Shown here in pieces: positions 27,918-36,620 of a stretch of DNA of 41,004 nucleotides. The translations under genes were made by a program, and so were the position numbers. The notes beneath the pieces are model-generated. The model had not been told where the DNA came from and searched no databases. It worked only from the letters and a program-made list of their open reading frames with translations. Origin of the DNA: Pseudodesulfovibrio sp. (GTDB taxonomy: Bacteria > Desulfobacterota > Desulfovibrionia > Desulfovibrionales > Desulfovibrionaceae); the NCBI RefSeq assembly GCF_028692895.1, contig NZ_JAQUWN010000030.1, positions 1 through 41,004 on the forward strand. The letters are read 5' to 3'. Numbering within the stretch: position 1 is the stretch's first letter; each line of letters starts with the position of its first letter.

Positions 27918-28922
27918 TTATCGGACCATGACCAGGTCGTCGCCGACGACCGTGGCCACCACCGTCTTCTTGCTTTGCAAATTCCTTACCTGAATCTGCT
28001 GCCCCATGGAGGCGTCTTCCAGGGCCTCCACCTTCATGGTCAGTTGGACGCGCTTGCCGCGATAGACCAGATCCACGCGCTCGCCCTTCTCGATGACCGG
28101 CACCGGCTCCAGGTGAGACAACATGAAAGGCTGGCCGCGCCCCAGGGTGCGAACCATCCGCCAGGGGCCGCCGACGCCGTCCCACAAGCCCGGATTGTAG
28201 GCCAGGTTGACGCGCCGGAAGCCGACCTTGTCGCGGGTGACGCGCTCGCCCCGGTTCAGGGGGGCGGCGGCCACGGGCACGGCTTTCCAGACGTTCAGGA
28301 ACACGGTCCCGGCCTTGCCCGCCACGACCTTGCCCTGGCTGTTCACGGTGCGCAGCCGGATGGTGTTGCGGCCGGGCCGGACATCGCCGTTCACCTCAAT
28401 GGTCAGGGTGTCGGTCACGTTGTCGAAAAAGTAGTGATCGGGCAGGTCCAGGTCCTTCATCTCGACCTGGTCGCCCAGCCCCCGGCTCCGGGGCGTCAAG
28501 AATTCGACGACCTCCGAACGGAGCTGATTGGCGTTCAGAACCTTGCCCCCGGTCTGGACCGTGAGCTGCATGGGCAGGACCAGGTGGCTCGCCTCGTCGC
28601 CCATGTAGTGGCGCAGCACCTTGGCCAGGCGGTCGCGGTCGATGCTCACCGGGTGGCCCCGCTTGTCCGAGGCCTTCCAAAGCGCGATCTGCGACAGGGT
28701 CCGCCAGGTGCGCTGGTCCGCGCCCTGGACCGGGTCGGCGATCTCGCCGAGCAGGACGGTGGGCCCCTGCACGCAGGCCACGCTGCGCACGGCGGCTTTC
28801 CACCCGTCCGGGACGGAAGCGCCCATGGCGGCCACGGTCCCGGCGACGAGCAGGCAGACCGCCATGGCGGCCATGACGACGGCCCTGACAGGTCCCTTCC
28901 TTCCGCTCTTCCCGCTTGGCAT
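27918..28922 (-). CDS. flgA: Flagellar P-ring assembly chaperone FlgA
   Basis: 334 aa, longer than E. coli FlgA (219) because of an extended N-terminal half. A signal peptide (VVMAAMAVCLLVAGTVAAMGA) directs it to the periplasm. The C-terminal SAF and beta domains are typical (AAPLNRGERVTRDKVGFRRVNL, LGRGQPFMLSHLEPVPVIEKGERVDLVYRGKRVQLTMKVEALEDASMGQQIQVRNLQSKKTVVATV). FlgA helps P-ring subunits assemble. The ATG 28922 follows AAAGGAG; it lies 29 bp after flgG. Confidence 0.94.
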   Translation of the reverse strand: MPSGKSGRKGPVRAVVMAAMAVCLLVAGTVAAMGASVPDGWKAAVRSVACVQGPTVLLGEIADPVQGADQRTWRTLSQIALWKASDKRGHPVSIDRDRLAKVLRHYMGDEASHLVLPMQLTVQTGGKVLNANQLRSEVVEFLTPRSRGLGDQVEMKDLDLPDHYFFDNVTDTLTIEVNGDVRPGRNTIRLRTVNSQGKVVAGKAGTVFLNVWKAVPVAAAPLNRGERVTRDKVGFRRVNLAYNPGLWDGVGGPWRMVRTLGRGQPFMLSHLEPVPVIEKGERVDLVYRGKRVQLTMKVEALEDASMGQQIQVRNLQSKKTVVATVVGDDLVMVR

Positions 28923-28951
28923 GCGATGCTCCTTTGCTCCGGACTCGGCCG

Positions 28952-29734
28952 TTAGCGCTTGACGTTGATGGCGGTCTGCAACATGCCGTCCGAGGTGGTG
29001 ATGGCCTTTGAGTTGATCTCGTAGGCGCGCTGGCCAACGATCAGGCCGACCATCTCGTCCACCATTTCGACGTTGGACCCTTCCAGGTAGCCCTGGGCGA
29101 TGGTCCCGAAGTTCTCGTCGCCCGGCGTTCCGGCCACGGCGTCGCCCGAGGCGTCGGTCTCGCGGTAGAAATTGCGTCCCACGGCGTTGAGGCCCGCCGG
29201 GTTCTGGAAGCGGTAGATTTCGATGTCGGTCTCGGCCAGGGTGGCCCCGTTCTTGTCCAGGGCGGCGATGTGGCCGGTCTCGGTGACGGTGACGCTGGAG
29301 GTCTCGGCCGGGACGGTGAACTCGGGCTGGAGCACGTGCCCGCCCGCCGTGACCACGCGGCCGTCGTTGTCCAGCTTGAAGGCCCCGGCGCGCGTGTAGA
29401 CGTCGTCGCCGTTCATGTCGACCTTGAAGAAGCCCTCGCCCTCGATGGCCATGTCGAACGGGTTGCCGGTGTTCTTGTAGTCGCCCTGGGTAAAGAACTT
29501 GTGCACCGTGACCGGGCGCACGCCCATGCCGATCTGCATGCCCACGGGCAACCGGCCGCCGTTCTGGGTCTGCGTGCCAGCGATCTGCAGGGTCTGGTAC
29601 ATGAGGTCCTCGAATTCGGCGCGGCTTTTCTTGAAACCCGTGGTGTTCACGTTGGCCAGGTTGTTGGAAAGGGTGTCGATGTGGGTCTGCATGGCGATCA
29701 TGCCGGTCGCGGCAGTCCAAAGGGAACGCATCAT
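28952..29734 (-). CDS. flgG: Flagellar distal rod protein FlgG
   Basis: 260 aa, exact family length. It begins MMRSLWTAATGMIAMQTHIDTLSNNLANVNTTGFKKSRAEFEDLMYQ and ends EMVGLIVGQRAYEINSKAITTSDGMLQTAINVKR, the two halves of the axial coiled-coil. FlgG builds the distal rod. It is 17 bp after flgF, with an AAGGAGG site. Confidence 0.98.
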   Translation of the reverse strand: MMRSLWTAATGMIAMQTHIDTLSNNLANVNTTGFKKSRAEFEDLMYQTLQIAGTQTQNGGRLPVGMQIGMGVRPVTVHKFFTQGDYKNTGNPFDMAIEGEGFFKVDMNGDDVYTRAGAFKLDNDGRVVTAGGHVLQPEFTVPAETSSVTVTETGHIAALDKNGATLAETDIEIYRFQNPAGLNAVGRNFYRETDASGDAVAGTPGDENFGTIAQGYLEGSNVEMVDEMVGLIVGQRAYEINSKAITTSDGMLQTAINVKR

Positions 29735-29751
29735 GGCGGTCAGCCTCCTTG

Positions 29752-30534
29752 TTATCCTGTAATCCTGCCGAGACGGCTAATCATTGTCTTATCGAGCGAG
29801 TCCGTGCTCTGGAGCATCTTGGCGTACATCTCGAAGGCGCGCTGGGTCTCCAGCATCTCCACCATCTCGGTGACGACCTCCACGTTGCCCTGCTCCACGT
29901 AGCCCTGCCGGACCACCAGGTCGTCGGGCACGGGCGCTTCGGCCGCGTTGTCGGCCGCGCTGTACATGTTGCCCCCGACCCGCTCCATGCTGCCCAGGTC
30001 CTCGAAGGTGGTCAGGTCGAAGGCGCCGGCGGGCTCGCCGTTGACCGAGACGTTGCCGCCGTCGTCCACGCTCATCTTGGCCCCGGGCGGCAGGACCAGC
30101 GGGCCTCCGTCCACCATCACCGGGAACCCCTGCTGGTTGACCAGGGTTCCGGTGGAATCCACCAGGAAGGAGCCCGCCCGCGTGTAGAGGTCGCCGCCGT
30201 CCGGCGACTGGACCCGGAAGAACCCCTCGCCGGAGAGCGCGATGTCGAGCTGGTCGCCGGTCTGCTTGAGACTGCCCTGGGTGAAGTCCACGGCCTGCGC
30301 GGAAAGGCGCGCCTTGGCCATGATCTTGGGATCGGGAAACATGTCCTTGCCGCGCAGGAACCCCTTCGTCGTCACCACGTAGTCGTGGGCGAACCGGGTG
30401 AAGGTGTCGTGGAAGGCCATGACATCCTTTTTATAGGCGGTGGTGTTCACGTTCGCCAAATTATTGGCGACCGTCGCCATCCTCATTTCATTGGATAAAG
30501 CGCCGAATAACGCGCTGATACTGCTGTCCCGCAT
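29752..30534 (-). CDS. flgF: Flagellar proximal rod protein FlgF
   Basis: 260 aa rod protein of the FlgF/FlgG family: N-terminal NEMRMATVANNLANVNTTAYKKDVMAF, central GEGFFRVQSPDGGDLYTRAGSF, C-terminal EMVEMLETQRAFEMYAKMLQSTDSLDKTMISRLGRITG. Adjacency to flgG and its weaker match to FlgG identify it as FlgF. The ATG 30534 follows AGGAGG. It heads the eleven-gene minus-strand flagellar cluster and lies just behind a sigma-54 promoter. Confidence 0.95.
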   Translation of the reverse strand: MRDSSISALFGALSNEMRMATVANNLANVNTTAYKKDVMAFHDTFTRFAHDYVVTTKGFLRGKDMFPDPKIMAKARLSAQAVDFTQGSLKQTGDQLDIALSGEGFFRVQSPDGGDLYTRAGSFLVDSTGTLVNQQGFPVMVDGGPLVLPPGAKMSVDDGGNVSVNGEPAGAFDLTTFEDLGSMERVGGNMYSAADNAAEAPVPDDLVVRQGYVEQGNVEVVTEMVEMLETQRAFEMYAKMLQSTDSLDKTMISRLGRITG

Positions 30535-30563
30535 GGCGGCGTCCTCCTGTTCGCCGGGACGGT

Positions 30564-30579
30564 TGCACCTTGCGTGCCA
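30564..30579 (-). promoter_or_regulatory. Sigma-54 (-24/-12) promoter of the flgF cluster
   Basis: On the minus strand, TGGCACG-CAAG-GTGCA against the consensus TGGCACG-N4-TTGCA, with GG and GC exactly 10 bp apart. The predicted transcript start, near 30553, leaves about a 20-nt leader including the AGGAGG of flgF. This makes the rod/ring/hook-junction cluster a sigma-54-dependent class. Confidence 0.8.
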
Positions 30580-30591
30580 AATCCGATTTGG
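30577..30591. promoter_or_regulatory. Palindrome touching the -24 element
   Basis: CCAAATC-C-GATTTGG is a perfect 7-1-7 inverted repeat whose end overlaps the -24 GG of the sigma-54 promoter. It could be a repressor site or may be chance. Confidence 0.35.
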
Positions 30592-30623
30592 AAAAAATCC
30601 GCACCGGGGGGATGGGTCGCCTG

Positions 30624-30651
30624 TTGACAAGGGCCGTGGATATGTATAAAT
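30624..30651 (+). promoter_or_regulatory. Sigma-70 promoter of tRNA-Gly and the rimP cluster
   Basis: TTGACA (30624-30629, a perfect -35) with TATAAA (30645-30650) 15 bp on, or an overlapping ATAAAT/TAAATA at 16-17 bp. It ends about 16 bp before the tRNA and diverges from the flgF promoter. Confidence 0.6.
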
Positions 30652-30666
30652 AGGCTCGGTTTCAAA

Positions 30667-30742
30667 GCGGGTGTAGCTCAGTTGGTAGAGTACAAGCTTC
30701 CCAAGCTTGGTGTCGCGGGTTCGACCCCCGTCACCCGCTCCA
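30667..30742 (+). tRNA. tRNA-Gly(CCC)
   Basis: 76 nt including encoded CCA. The acceptor stem GCGGGTG/CACCCGC, D-arm TAGCTCAGTTGGTAGA, anticodon arm CAAGCTTCCCAAGCTTG (anticodon CCC) and T-arm GCGGGTTCGACCCCCGT are all intact. It stands at the head of the rimP-nusA-infB cluster. Confidence 0.96.
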
Positions 30743-30793
30743 ACGCCTTTCGCAGGGTTCGATCCAGGACCTTGCGGGGTTCGCACCAAAATG

Positions 30794-30817
30794 GGTGAGC
30801 TCGGGCTCACCTTTTTT
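30794..30817 (+). terminator. Terminator/attenuator between tRNA-Gly and rimP
   Basis: GGTGAGC (30794-30800) and GCTCACC (30805-30811), loop TCGG, followed by TTTTTT. Only 20 bp remain before the rimP start, too few for a separate promoter, so rimP-nusA-infB probably depends on read-through. A weaker CACC...GGTG pairing (30784-30797 region) would compete with it. Confidence 0.82.
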
Positions 30818-30837
30818 ATTTGCATCGGGGGAAGACC

Positions 30838-31296
30838 GTGCGCCGTACGTTTGAAGAGACGCTGGCCGAACTGATCCGGCCCGAAGTGGAATCCATGGGC
30901 TTTGTCCTGTGGGGGCTGGCCGCTCCCGCCAAGGGGCGCAAACGCCTTATAAGGATATACATCGACGGCAAGGACGGCGTGAACATCGACCAGTGCGCCG
31001 ACGTCAGCCGCCAGGTGGGGCTGATGCTCGACGTGGAGGACATCGTTCCGGGCGCATACGACCTGGAGGTCTCCTCCCCCGGTCTGGAGCGCCGGTTCTT
31101 CTCGCCGGAGCAACTGCGCGACTATCTGGGCCGCACCGTCACCGCCCAGGCATGGGAGGCGCGGGAAGGCCGCCGCCGGTACACCGGGGTCCTCACCGCC
31201 TGTTTCGACGACGGCTTCACCCTGGAAGAGGACGGGGAACCGACCACCCTGGCGTGGACGGACCTCAAGGAAGTCCGCCTGGTGCATGAATTTTAG
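30838..31296 (+). CDS. rimP: Ribosome maturation factor RimP
   Basis: 152 aa, normal length. Family motifs: LAELIRPEVESMGFVLWGL near the N-terminus, IRIYIDGKDGVNIDQCADVSRQVG, then the conserved YDLEVSSPGLERRFFSPEQL and the C-terminal SH3-like EVRLVHEF. It helps 30S subunit assembly. GTG at 30838 is chosen as start because GGGGGAAG sits just upstream; an in-frame TTG at 30820 lies inside the end of the terminator region. First protein gene of the nusA cluster. Confidence 0.95.
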   Translation: MRRTFEETLAELIRPEVESMGFVLWGLAAPAKGRKRLIRIYIDGKDGVNIDQCADVSRQVGLMLDVEDIVPGAYDLEVSSPGLERRFFSPEQLRDYLGRTVTAQAWEAREGRRRYTGVLTACFDDGFTLEEDGEPTTLAWTDLKEVRLVHEF

Positions 31297-31380
31297 GCCG
31301 ACCTGCCGGTCGCCACGAGCCATAACGAGAACTTCACCGGCCCAAACGGGACCGAGCGCCGGAAGAAGCGGAGGTTAGAC

Positions 31381-32748
31381 ATGTCGGAGCTGAAAAGAGC
31401 CATCGACCAGATTAGCAAGGACAGGGGCATCGACCGCGACCTGCTCATCGACACCCTGGAGGAGGCCGTGCGCAGCGCCGTCGCGCGCAAGTACGGCGAC
31501 ACCATGGACATCGAGGTCGCCTTCAACGAGGACTCCGGCGAAATCGAGGTCTTCGAGTTCAAGGTGGTGGTCGAGGAAGTCCACGATCCCGTCAGCGAAA
31601 TTTCCCTGGAAGACGCCCGCGAGCACGACCCCAACGCCCGGCTCGACGACGAAATGGGCTTCCCTGTCAAGGTCGAGGACCTGGGCCGCATCGCCGCCCA
31701 GTCCGCCAAGCAGGTCATCATCCAGCGCATGCGCGACGCCGAGCAGGAAATCATCTACGAGGAATACAAGGACCGCGTGGGCGAGATTTCGAGCGGCATC
31801 ATCCAGCGGCGCGACCGCACCGGCTGGATCATCAACCTCGGCCGCACCGAGGCCCTGCTGCCCAAGGACGAGCAGATCCCCAGAGAGCGCTACAAGCGCG
31901 GGGACCGCGTCCAGGCCTACATCATCGACGTGCTCAAGGAGTCGCGCGGCCCGCAGGTCGTCGTCTCCCGCTCCCACCCGGACTACATGATCGAGCTCTT
32001 CAAGCGCGAAGTGCCCGAGGTGGCCGACGGCACGGTCAAGATCATGGGCGTCGCCCGCGACCCCGGCCTGCGCGCCAAGGTTGCGGTCATGTCCCGCGAC
32101 CGCGACGTGGACCCGGTGGGCGCCTGCGTCGGCATCCGCGGCTCCCGCATCCAAAACGTGGTGCAGGAGCTCAAGGGCGAACGCATCGACATCGTGGTCT
32201 GGAGCCCGGACATCGCCATGTACGCCCAGCACGCCCTCTCCCCGGCCACCATCTCCCGCATCCTCGTGGATGAGGAGGACGAGTCCCTGGAAGTGGTCTG
32301 CCCCGACGATCAGTTGACCCTGGCCATCGGCCGCAAGGGCCAAAACGTCAAGCTGGCCGCCAAACTGCTCGGCTGGAAGATCGACATTTTCACGGAATCC
32401 CGCTACGCGGAACTCAACGTGGCGCGCAAGGGCATGGACCAGATCGCGGCCGTTGCCGAAGTGCCCATGGAGAACTTCTTCAGCGCGGGCTTCGAGTCCC
32501 TGGAATCCATCGTCCAGGCCACGGACGAGGAACTCCTGGCCGTTTCCGGCCTCACCGGGACCAAGATCGCGGACATCCGCGTGGCCATCAACATGCTCGC
32601 TCCCGAGGTCGTGTCGGCCGTCGAGGCCGCGTCCGCCCAGGATGCTTCCGCAGAGGAATCGCATTCCGAGGAAGCGCCCGCCGTGGATACGCCCGCCGGA
32701 GAGGCGAGCGAGCCGGAATCTCCCGCCCAGGGCGAGGGTTCCGAGTAG
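31381..32748 (+). CDS. nusA: Transcription termination/antitermination factor NusA
   Basis: 455 aa. The N-terminal RNA-polymerase-binding domain (MSELKRAIDQISKDRGIDRDLLIDTLEEAVRSA), S1 domain (about 135-200), the tandem KH region (VGACVGIRGSRIQNVVQELKGERIDIV and LAIGRKGQNVKLAAKLLGWKIDI) and one helix-hairpin-helix repeat (FESLESIVQATDEELLAVSGLTGTKIADI) are visible. The last 40 residues are an acidic Glu/Ser/Pro tail instead of a second full AR repeat, so it is shorter than E. coli NusA (495). NusA controls pausing and termination and often autoregulates its operon, which is relevant to the terminators here. An 84-bp gap to rimP holds no clear signal. Confidence 0.97.
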   Translation: MSELKRAIDQISKDRGIDRDLLIDTLEEAVRSAVARKYGDTMDIEVAFNEDSGEIEVFEFKVVVEEVHDPVSEISLEDAREHDPNARLDDEMGFPVKVEDLGRIAAQSAKQVIIQRMRDAEQEIIYEEYKDRVGEISSGIIQRRDRTGWIINLGRTEALLPKDEQIPRERYKRGDRVQAYIIDVLKESRGPQVVVSRSHPDYMIELFKREVPEVADGTVKIMGVARDPGLRAKVAVMSRDRDVDPVGACVGIRGSRIQNVVQELKGERIDIVVWSPDIAMYAQHALSPATISRILVDEEDESLEVVCPDDQLTLAIGRKGQNVKLAAKLLGWKIDIFTESRYAELNVARKGMDQIAAVAEVPMENFFSAGFESLESIVQATDEELLAVSGLTGTKIADIRVAINMLAPEVVSAVEAASAQDASAEESHSEEAPAVDTPAGEASEPESPAQGEGSE

Positions 32749-32764
32749 AAGCACGCGACCACGC

Positions 32765-33016
32765 ATGGACACGGCCTTGAAGCACGAACCGGTCCGCATG
32801 TGCGTGGTCTGCCGCCAGCGCCTCCCCAAGGAGGAGCTTGAGCGGTACGTCCGTCCGGCAGCCGCGCCGGACGGGGAACCGGACGGTCCGGTTCCGGACC
32901 CGGACAAGATCATGCCGGGACGCGGTTACTACGTATGCGTCCAGGACCGCTGCCGGGAGCTTTTCCCAAAAGTTGCGCGGGGCCTGATGAATAAACGCAA
33001 GGGGGATTGTAAATGA
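32765..33016 (+). CDS. rnpM: YlxR/RnpM RNA-binding protein (DUF448)
   Basis: 83 aa. The family core [21 protein letters not shown] and the [13 protein letters not shown] motif are intact, with Cys residues at 14/17 and near 58/63. The position between nusA and infB is conserved across bacteria. The B. subtilis member binds RNase P RNA and was renamed RnpM; whether that applies here is not shown. It starts 16 bp after nusA and overlaps infB by 4 bp (ATGA), so translation is coupled. Confidence 0.9.
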   Translation: MDTALKHEPVRMCVVCRQRLPKEELERYVRPAAAPDGEPDGPVPDPDKIMPGRGYYVCVQDRCRELFPKVARGLMNKRKGDCK

Positions 33017-35901
33017 CGGCAAGTGTTCGGGTAGAAGACCTGGCTGCCGAGCTCGGGCTCAGCACCAAGGACATCATTCAGCACCTGCGCGAGATCGGGG
33101 TCCAGGCCAAGAGCCAGAAGACCGTGGTCGACGCGGAGGATGTGGACCGCCTCAAGGCGGAACTGAAAAGGGACGGCGCCTCCCGCAGGGAAGTGCGCAT
33201 GGTCACCGACTCCGGCGTCATCGTCCGGCGTCGGCGCAGCAAGGTCCGTGGCCAGGAGGCGGAAGCCGAGGCCGCGGAGGCCGAAGCCGAAACCGCATCC
33301 ATAGATGCCGAGGAGGCCGAGGAGACCGAGGCCCCCGGGGCCCCGGAGCCCGAAGCCGTACCCGTGGCCGCCGACGCGCCCGCCCAGGAACCTACCCCCG
33401 AGGAGCCTGAGGAGAAGCCCGTCGCCAAGGCCAAGCCCAAGGCCCCCAAGGTCCGCATCATCACCCCCGCGCCGGAGGAGACCCCGGCCGAGGCACCCGT
33501 GCTGGAAGCGCCCGCGAAGGAAGAGCCCGCCCCCGAACCCGAGCCCGAATCCGCCCCCGCGCCCGAAGCGGTCGCCGCCCCCGAACAGGCCGCCCAGCCC
33601 GAACCCGAGGCGGCCCCCGAACCGGAAAAGCCCGCCGAACCCAAGGCCAAGGCCCGCATCGCCGCGCCTGCGGCTGCGAGCGAGGCCGAGGAAGGGGACG
33701 ACGCCGACAAGCGCCCGAAAAAGAAGAAGCGCCGGGAGCACGAGGCCCCCAAGGTCAAGATCATTTCCATGCCCGACCCGGCGGAGGTCCAGGCCCGCGA
33801 GGCCGCCAGGACCGCCGAGCCCGCTCGCCGCCCCGCCGGAGGCCGCCCCGCCGGAGGCCGCCCCGCCGGAGGCCGCCCCACGGGCGGACGCCCCGCCCCG
33901 CAGCAGGACAACAACTCGTTCACGCCCGGCGGTCCGGATGTGCCCGATGGCCGCAGCAAGAAGAAAAAGGGCAAGAAGGACCGTCGCGTGGTGGAGTTCT
34001 CCACCGCCCAGAGCGACGGCCAGGTGAACCGTTTCGAGGAGGAGGGAGGATTCCCCGGCCGCAAGGGCCGTCGCCGCAAGGGAGGCCGCAAGCCGATGGC
34101 CCAGCAGGTGAACCATCCCGATCAGGCCGCCCCGATGAAGGCCGCCAAGCGCAAGATCAAATTCGACGAGGCCATCCGGCTGTCCGACATGGCCCACCAG
34201 ATGGGCATCAAGGCCCAGGACCTTATCAAGGCCCTGTTCGGCATGGGCGTCATGGCCACCATCAACCAGTCCCTGGACCTGGACACCGCCTCCCTGCTCG
34301 CCAGCGAGTTCGGCTACGAGGTCGAAAACGTCTCCTTTGACGAGACCACCTTCCTGGCCCCGGTCGAGGAGGACAAGAGCGAGGACCTGAAGCCGCGTCC
34401 GCCCGTGGTCACCATCATGGGCCACGTCGACCACGGCAAGACCTCCCTGCTCGACGCCATCCGCATGACCAACGTCACCGAGGGCGAGGCGGGCGGCATC
34501 ACCCAGCACATCGGCGCCTACCACGTCAACACCGACCGTGGCGAGATCGTGTTCCTGGATACCCCGGGCCACGAGGCCTTCACCACCATGCGCATGCGCG
34601 GCGCCCAGGTGACGGACATCGTCATCCTGGTGGTCGCCGCCGACGACGGCGTCATGGACCAGACCCGCGAGGCCATCAGCCACTCCCGCGCGGCGGGCGT
34701 GCCCATCGTGGTCGCTGTGAACAAGATCGACAAGGAAGGGGCCAACCCTGACAACGTCAAGCGAGAACTGGCCGAGCTCGGCTTGGTTCCCGAGGAATGG
34801 GGCGGCGACACCATCTTCGCCCACGTCTCGGCCAAGATGCGCATCGGCCTCGACGAACTGCTCGAAATGGTCCTGCTCCAGGCCGAGGTCATGGAGCTCA
34901 AGGCCAACCCGGACAAGCTCGCGCGCGGCCACATCGTGGAAGCCAAGCTGGACAAGGGCCGCGGCCCGGTGGGCACAATGCTCATCTCCGAGGGCACCCT
35001 GCGCCAGGGCGACAGCTTCGTCTGCGGCGTGCAGTTCGGCAAGGTCCGCGCCATGTTCAACGACCAGGGCAAGAAGATCAAGGAGGCCGGTCCGGCCATG
35101 CCCGTGGAGATCCAGGGCTTCGACGGCCTGCCCGAGGCCGGCGACGAACTCTTCGTGGTCGAAGAGGAAAAGGTCGCCCGCCGCATCGCCCAGTCGCGCG
35201 CCATGAAGCAGCGCGAGAAGATCCTCTCCGCCAAGACCAAGGTCACCCTGGAGTCCTTCCTGGCCAGCAAGCCGGACGACGAGGCCCAGACCCTGAACCT
35301 GGTGCTCAAGGCGGACGTGCAGGGCTCGCTTGAAGCCGTCACCGAGGCTCTGAACAAGCTCTCCACCGACGAGGTCAAGATCAGCGTGGTCCACGGCGGC
35401 GCCGGCGCCATCACCGAGTCCGACATCCTGCTGGCGGGCGCGTCCGAGGCCATCATCATCGGCTTCAACGTGCGGCCGACCCTCAAGGTCAAGCAGATCG
35501 CGGACCAGGAAGGCGTGGAGGTCCGCTTCTACGACATCATCTACAAGCTGGTGAACGAGGTGAAGGACGCCATGAGCGGCATGCTCGCCCCGGACATCGA
35601 AGAGGTCTACCTCGGCCAGGCCGAAGTGCGCCAGACCTTCACCGTGCCCAAGGTCGGCACCATTGCGGGCAGCTTCGTCGCCGACGGCAAGATCACCCGC
35701 ACCGCCAACATCCGCCTGCTGCGCGACGGCGTGGTCATCTACACCGGCCAGGTCGCGTCGCTCCGCCGCATCAAGGACGACGTCAAGGAAGTGGCCAAGG
35801 GCTACGAGTGCGGCATCGGCCTTGAGAAGTTCAACGACATCAAGATCGGCGACGTGATCGAGGCCTTCATGACCAAGGAAGTGGCCCGCACCATCGACTA
35901 G
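33013..35901 (+). CDS. infB: Translation initiation factor IF-2
   Basis: 962 aa. Two IF2_N modules (residues 4-50 and about 375-430) flank a long Ala/Pro/Glu-rich linker ending in RPAGG repeats and a basic patch. The GTPase has GHVDHGKT at 470-477, DTPGH at 516-520 and NKID at 570-573, followed by domains II-IV, which bind fMet-tRNA. IF-2 places the initiator tRNA on the 30S subunit. The linker is longer than in E. coli (890 aa total). It overlaps rnpM by 4 bp. A strong terminator follows 17 bp after the stop. Confidence 0.98.
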   Translation: MTASVRVEDLAAELGLSTKDIIQHLREIGVQAKSQKTVVDAEDVDRLKAELKRDGASRREVRMVTDSGVIVRRRRSKVRGQEAEAEAAEAEAETASIDAEEAEETEAPGAPEPEAVPVAADAPAQEPTPEEPEEKPVAKAKPKAPKVRIITPAPEETPAEAPVLEAPAKEEPAPEPEPESAPAPEAVAAPEQAAQPEPEAAPEPEKPAEPKAKARIAAPAAASEAEEGDDADKRPKKKKRREHEAPKVKIISMPDPAEVQAREAARTAEPARRPAGGRPAGGRPAGGRPTGGRPAPQQDNNSFTPGGPDVPDGRSKKKKGKKDRRVVEFSTAQSDGQVNRFEEEGGFPGRKGRRRKGGRKPMAQQVNHPDQAAPMKAAKRKIKFDEAIRLSDMAHQMGIKAQDLIKALFGMGVMATINQSLDLDTASLLASEFGYEVENVSFDETTFLAPVEEDKSEDLKPRPPVVTIMGHVDHGKTSLLDAIRMTNVTEGEAGGITQHIGAYHVNTDRGEIVFLDTPGHEAFTTMRMRGAQVTDIVILVVAADDGVMDQTREAISHSRAAGVPIVVAVNKIDKEGANPDNVKRELAELGLVPEEWGGDTIFAHVSAKMRIGLDELLEMVLLQAEVMELKANPDKLARGHIVEAKLDKGRGPVGTMLISEGTLRQGDSFVCGVQFGKVRAMFNDQGKKIKEAGPAMPVEIQGFDGLPEAGDELFVVEEEKVARRIAQSRAMKQREKILSAKTKVTLESFLASKPDDEAQTLNLVLKADVQGSLEAVTEALNKLSTDEVKISVVHGGAGAITESDILLAGASEAIIIGFNVRPTLKVKQIADQEGVEVRFYDIIYKLVNEVKDAMSGMLAPDIEEVYLGQAEVRQTFTVPKVGTIAGSFVADGKITRTANIRLLRDGVVIYTGQVASLRRIKDDVKEVAKGYECGIGLEKFNDIKIGDVIEAFMTKEVARTID
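33829..33897 (+). repeat. 15-bp tandem repeat inside infB
   Basis: The unit CGCCCCGCCGGAGGC occurs three times exactly (33829-33873), then a diverged copy and a partial one. It encodes Arg-Pro-Ala-Gly-Gly. The identical DNA copies suggest recent slippage, so copy number may vary between strains. Confidence 0.9.
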
Positions 35902-35918
35902 GCATAGAAACAACAAGT

Positions 35919-35959
35919 GACGGGCGGCCCGTTGCCTTTCGGGCCGCCCGTCTTATTTT
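35919..35959 (+). terminator. Strong intrinsic terminator between infB and the DUF503 gene
   Basis: A perfect 13-bp stem GACGGGCGGCCCG (35919-35931) / CGGGCCGCCCGTC (35940-35952), loop of 8 nt, then TTATTTT. The next start codon follows 15 nt later, so downstream genes need read-through or a promoter inside infB. Confidence 0.88.
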
Positions 35960-35974
35960 ACAGGCTGTAGCGTC

Positions 35975-36268
35975 ATGATATTCGGCGTCCTGACCCTGGA
36001 ATTCCGCCTCCACGGCAACCGGTCCCTCAAGGACAAGCGAAAGGTCGCCCTCAGCCTGAAACAAAAGCTGCGCAACAAGTTCAACGTGGCGGTGGCCGAG
36101 GTGGACGCCCTGGACGTCCACGACAAGCTGGTCCTGGCGGTGGCCACAGTGGCCAACGAGACCAAGCGGGTGGAAAGCAGCCTCGCCAAGGCCCTGGCCA
36201 TGGTCGAAGCCATCTCCCCGGCGGAGCTGACGCGCTGCAACACGGAAATTTTCAGCGAAAGCGACTGA
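35975..36268 (+). CDS. DUF503 (YlxP-like) protein
   Basis: 97 aa, a single small domain. The family pattern is clear: MIFGVLTLEFRLHGNRSLKDKRKVALSLKQKLRNKFNVAVAEVDALDVHDKLVLAVATVAN. The protein is found beside rbfA in many genomes and is thought to act in translation or ribosome biogenesis, though its function is not firmly known. It begins 15 nt after a strong terminator with only a weak ribosome site (AGG at a distance), suggesting low or conditional expression. rbfA follows 10 bp later. Confidence 0.9.
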   Translation: MIFGVLTLEFRLHGNRSLKDKRKVALSLKQKLRNKFNVAVAEVDALDVHDKLVLAVATVANETKRVESSLAKALAMVEAISPAELTRCNTEIFSESD

Positions 36269-36278
36269 GGAAACGACA

Positions 36279-36620
36279 ATGAAAGCATCCACTTCCCGCC
36301 GCGCCGTGCGCCTGGGCGACCAGATCATGCGCGAGATCGGCACCCTGCTGGTGGAAGAGGCCCAGGACCCGCGCCTGCAACTGGTCACCCTCTCCGGCGT
36401 GCGCATGAACGCCAACCTGCGCATCGCGGAAATCTTCTACACCGTCTCCGGCGACGCCGAGCACCGGGCCGAGGTCCAGTCGGGCCTGGTCCAGGCCACC
36501 GGCTTCCTGCGCTCCCGCCTGGGACGCGCCCTCAAGCTCCAGTTCGTGCCCGAACTCCGCTTCGTCTTCGACGAATTCCTGGAGGACATGGTCTATGGCC
36601 ACGCCCCTCAAAAGGATTAG
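36279..36620 (+). CDS. rbfA: 30S ribosome-binding factor RbfA
   Basis: 113 aa. KH-like fold with the usual opening SRRAVRLGDQIMREIGTLLVEEAQDPRLQLVTLSGVRMNANLRIAEIFYTVSG and closing LRSRLGRALKLQFVPELRFVFDE. It helps mature 16S rRNA 5' processing and 30S assembly. GAGGAA precedes the ATG. The last 26 bp overlap nrnA. Confidence 0.96.
   Translation: MKASTSRRAVRLGDQIMREIGTLLVEEAQDPRLQLVTLSGVRMNANLRIAEIFYTVSGDAEHRAEVQSGLVQATGFLRSRLGRALKLQFVPELRFVFDEFLEDMVYGHAPQKD

Noticed and set aside
30754-30790. Two GGTTCG-type strings after tRNA-Gly suggesting tRNA remnants or an attachment site
   Set aside because: Only short T-loop-like pieces; no acceptor or anticodon stem, no integrase or other mobile gene nearby.
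32929-35916. 995-aa minus-strand open frame opposite infB
   Set aside because: Gly/His/Leu-rich antisense shadow of IF-2 with no ribosome site or known motif.
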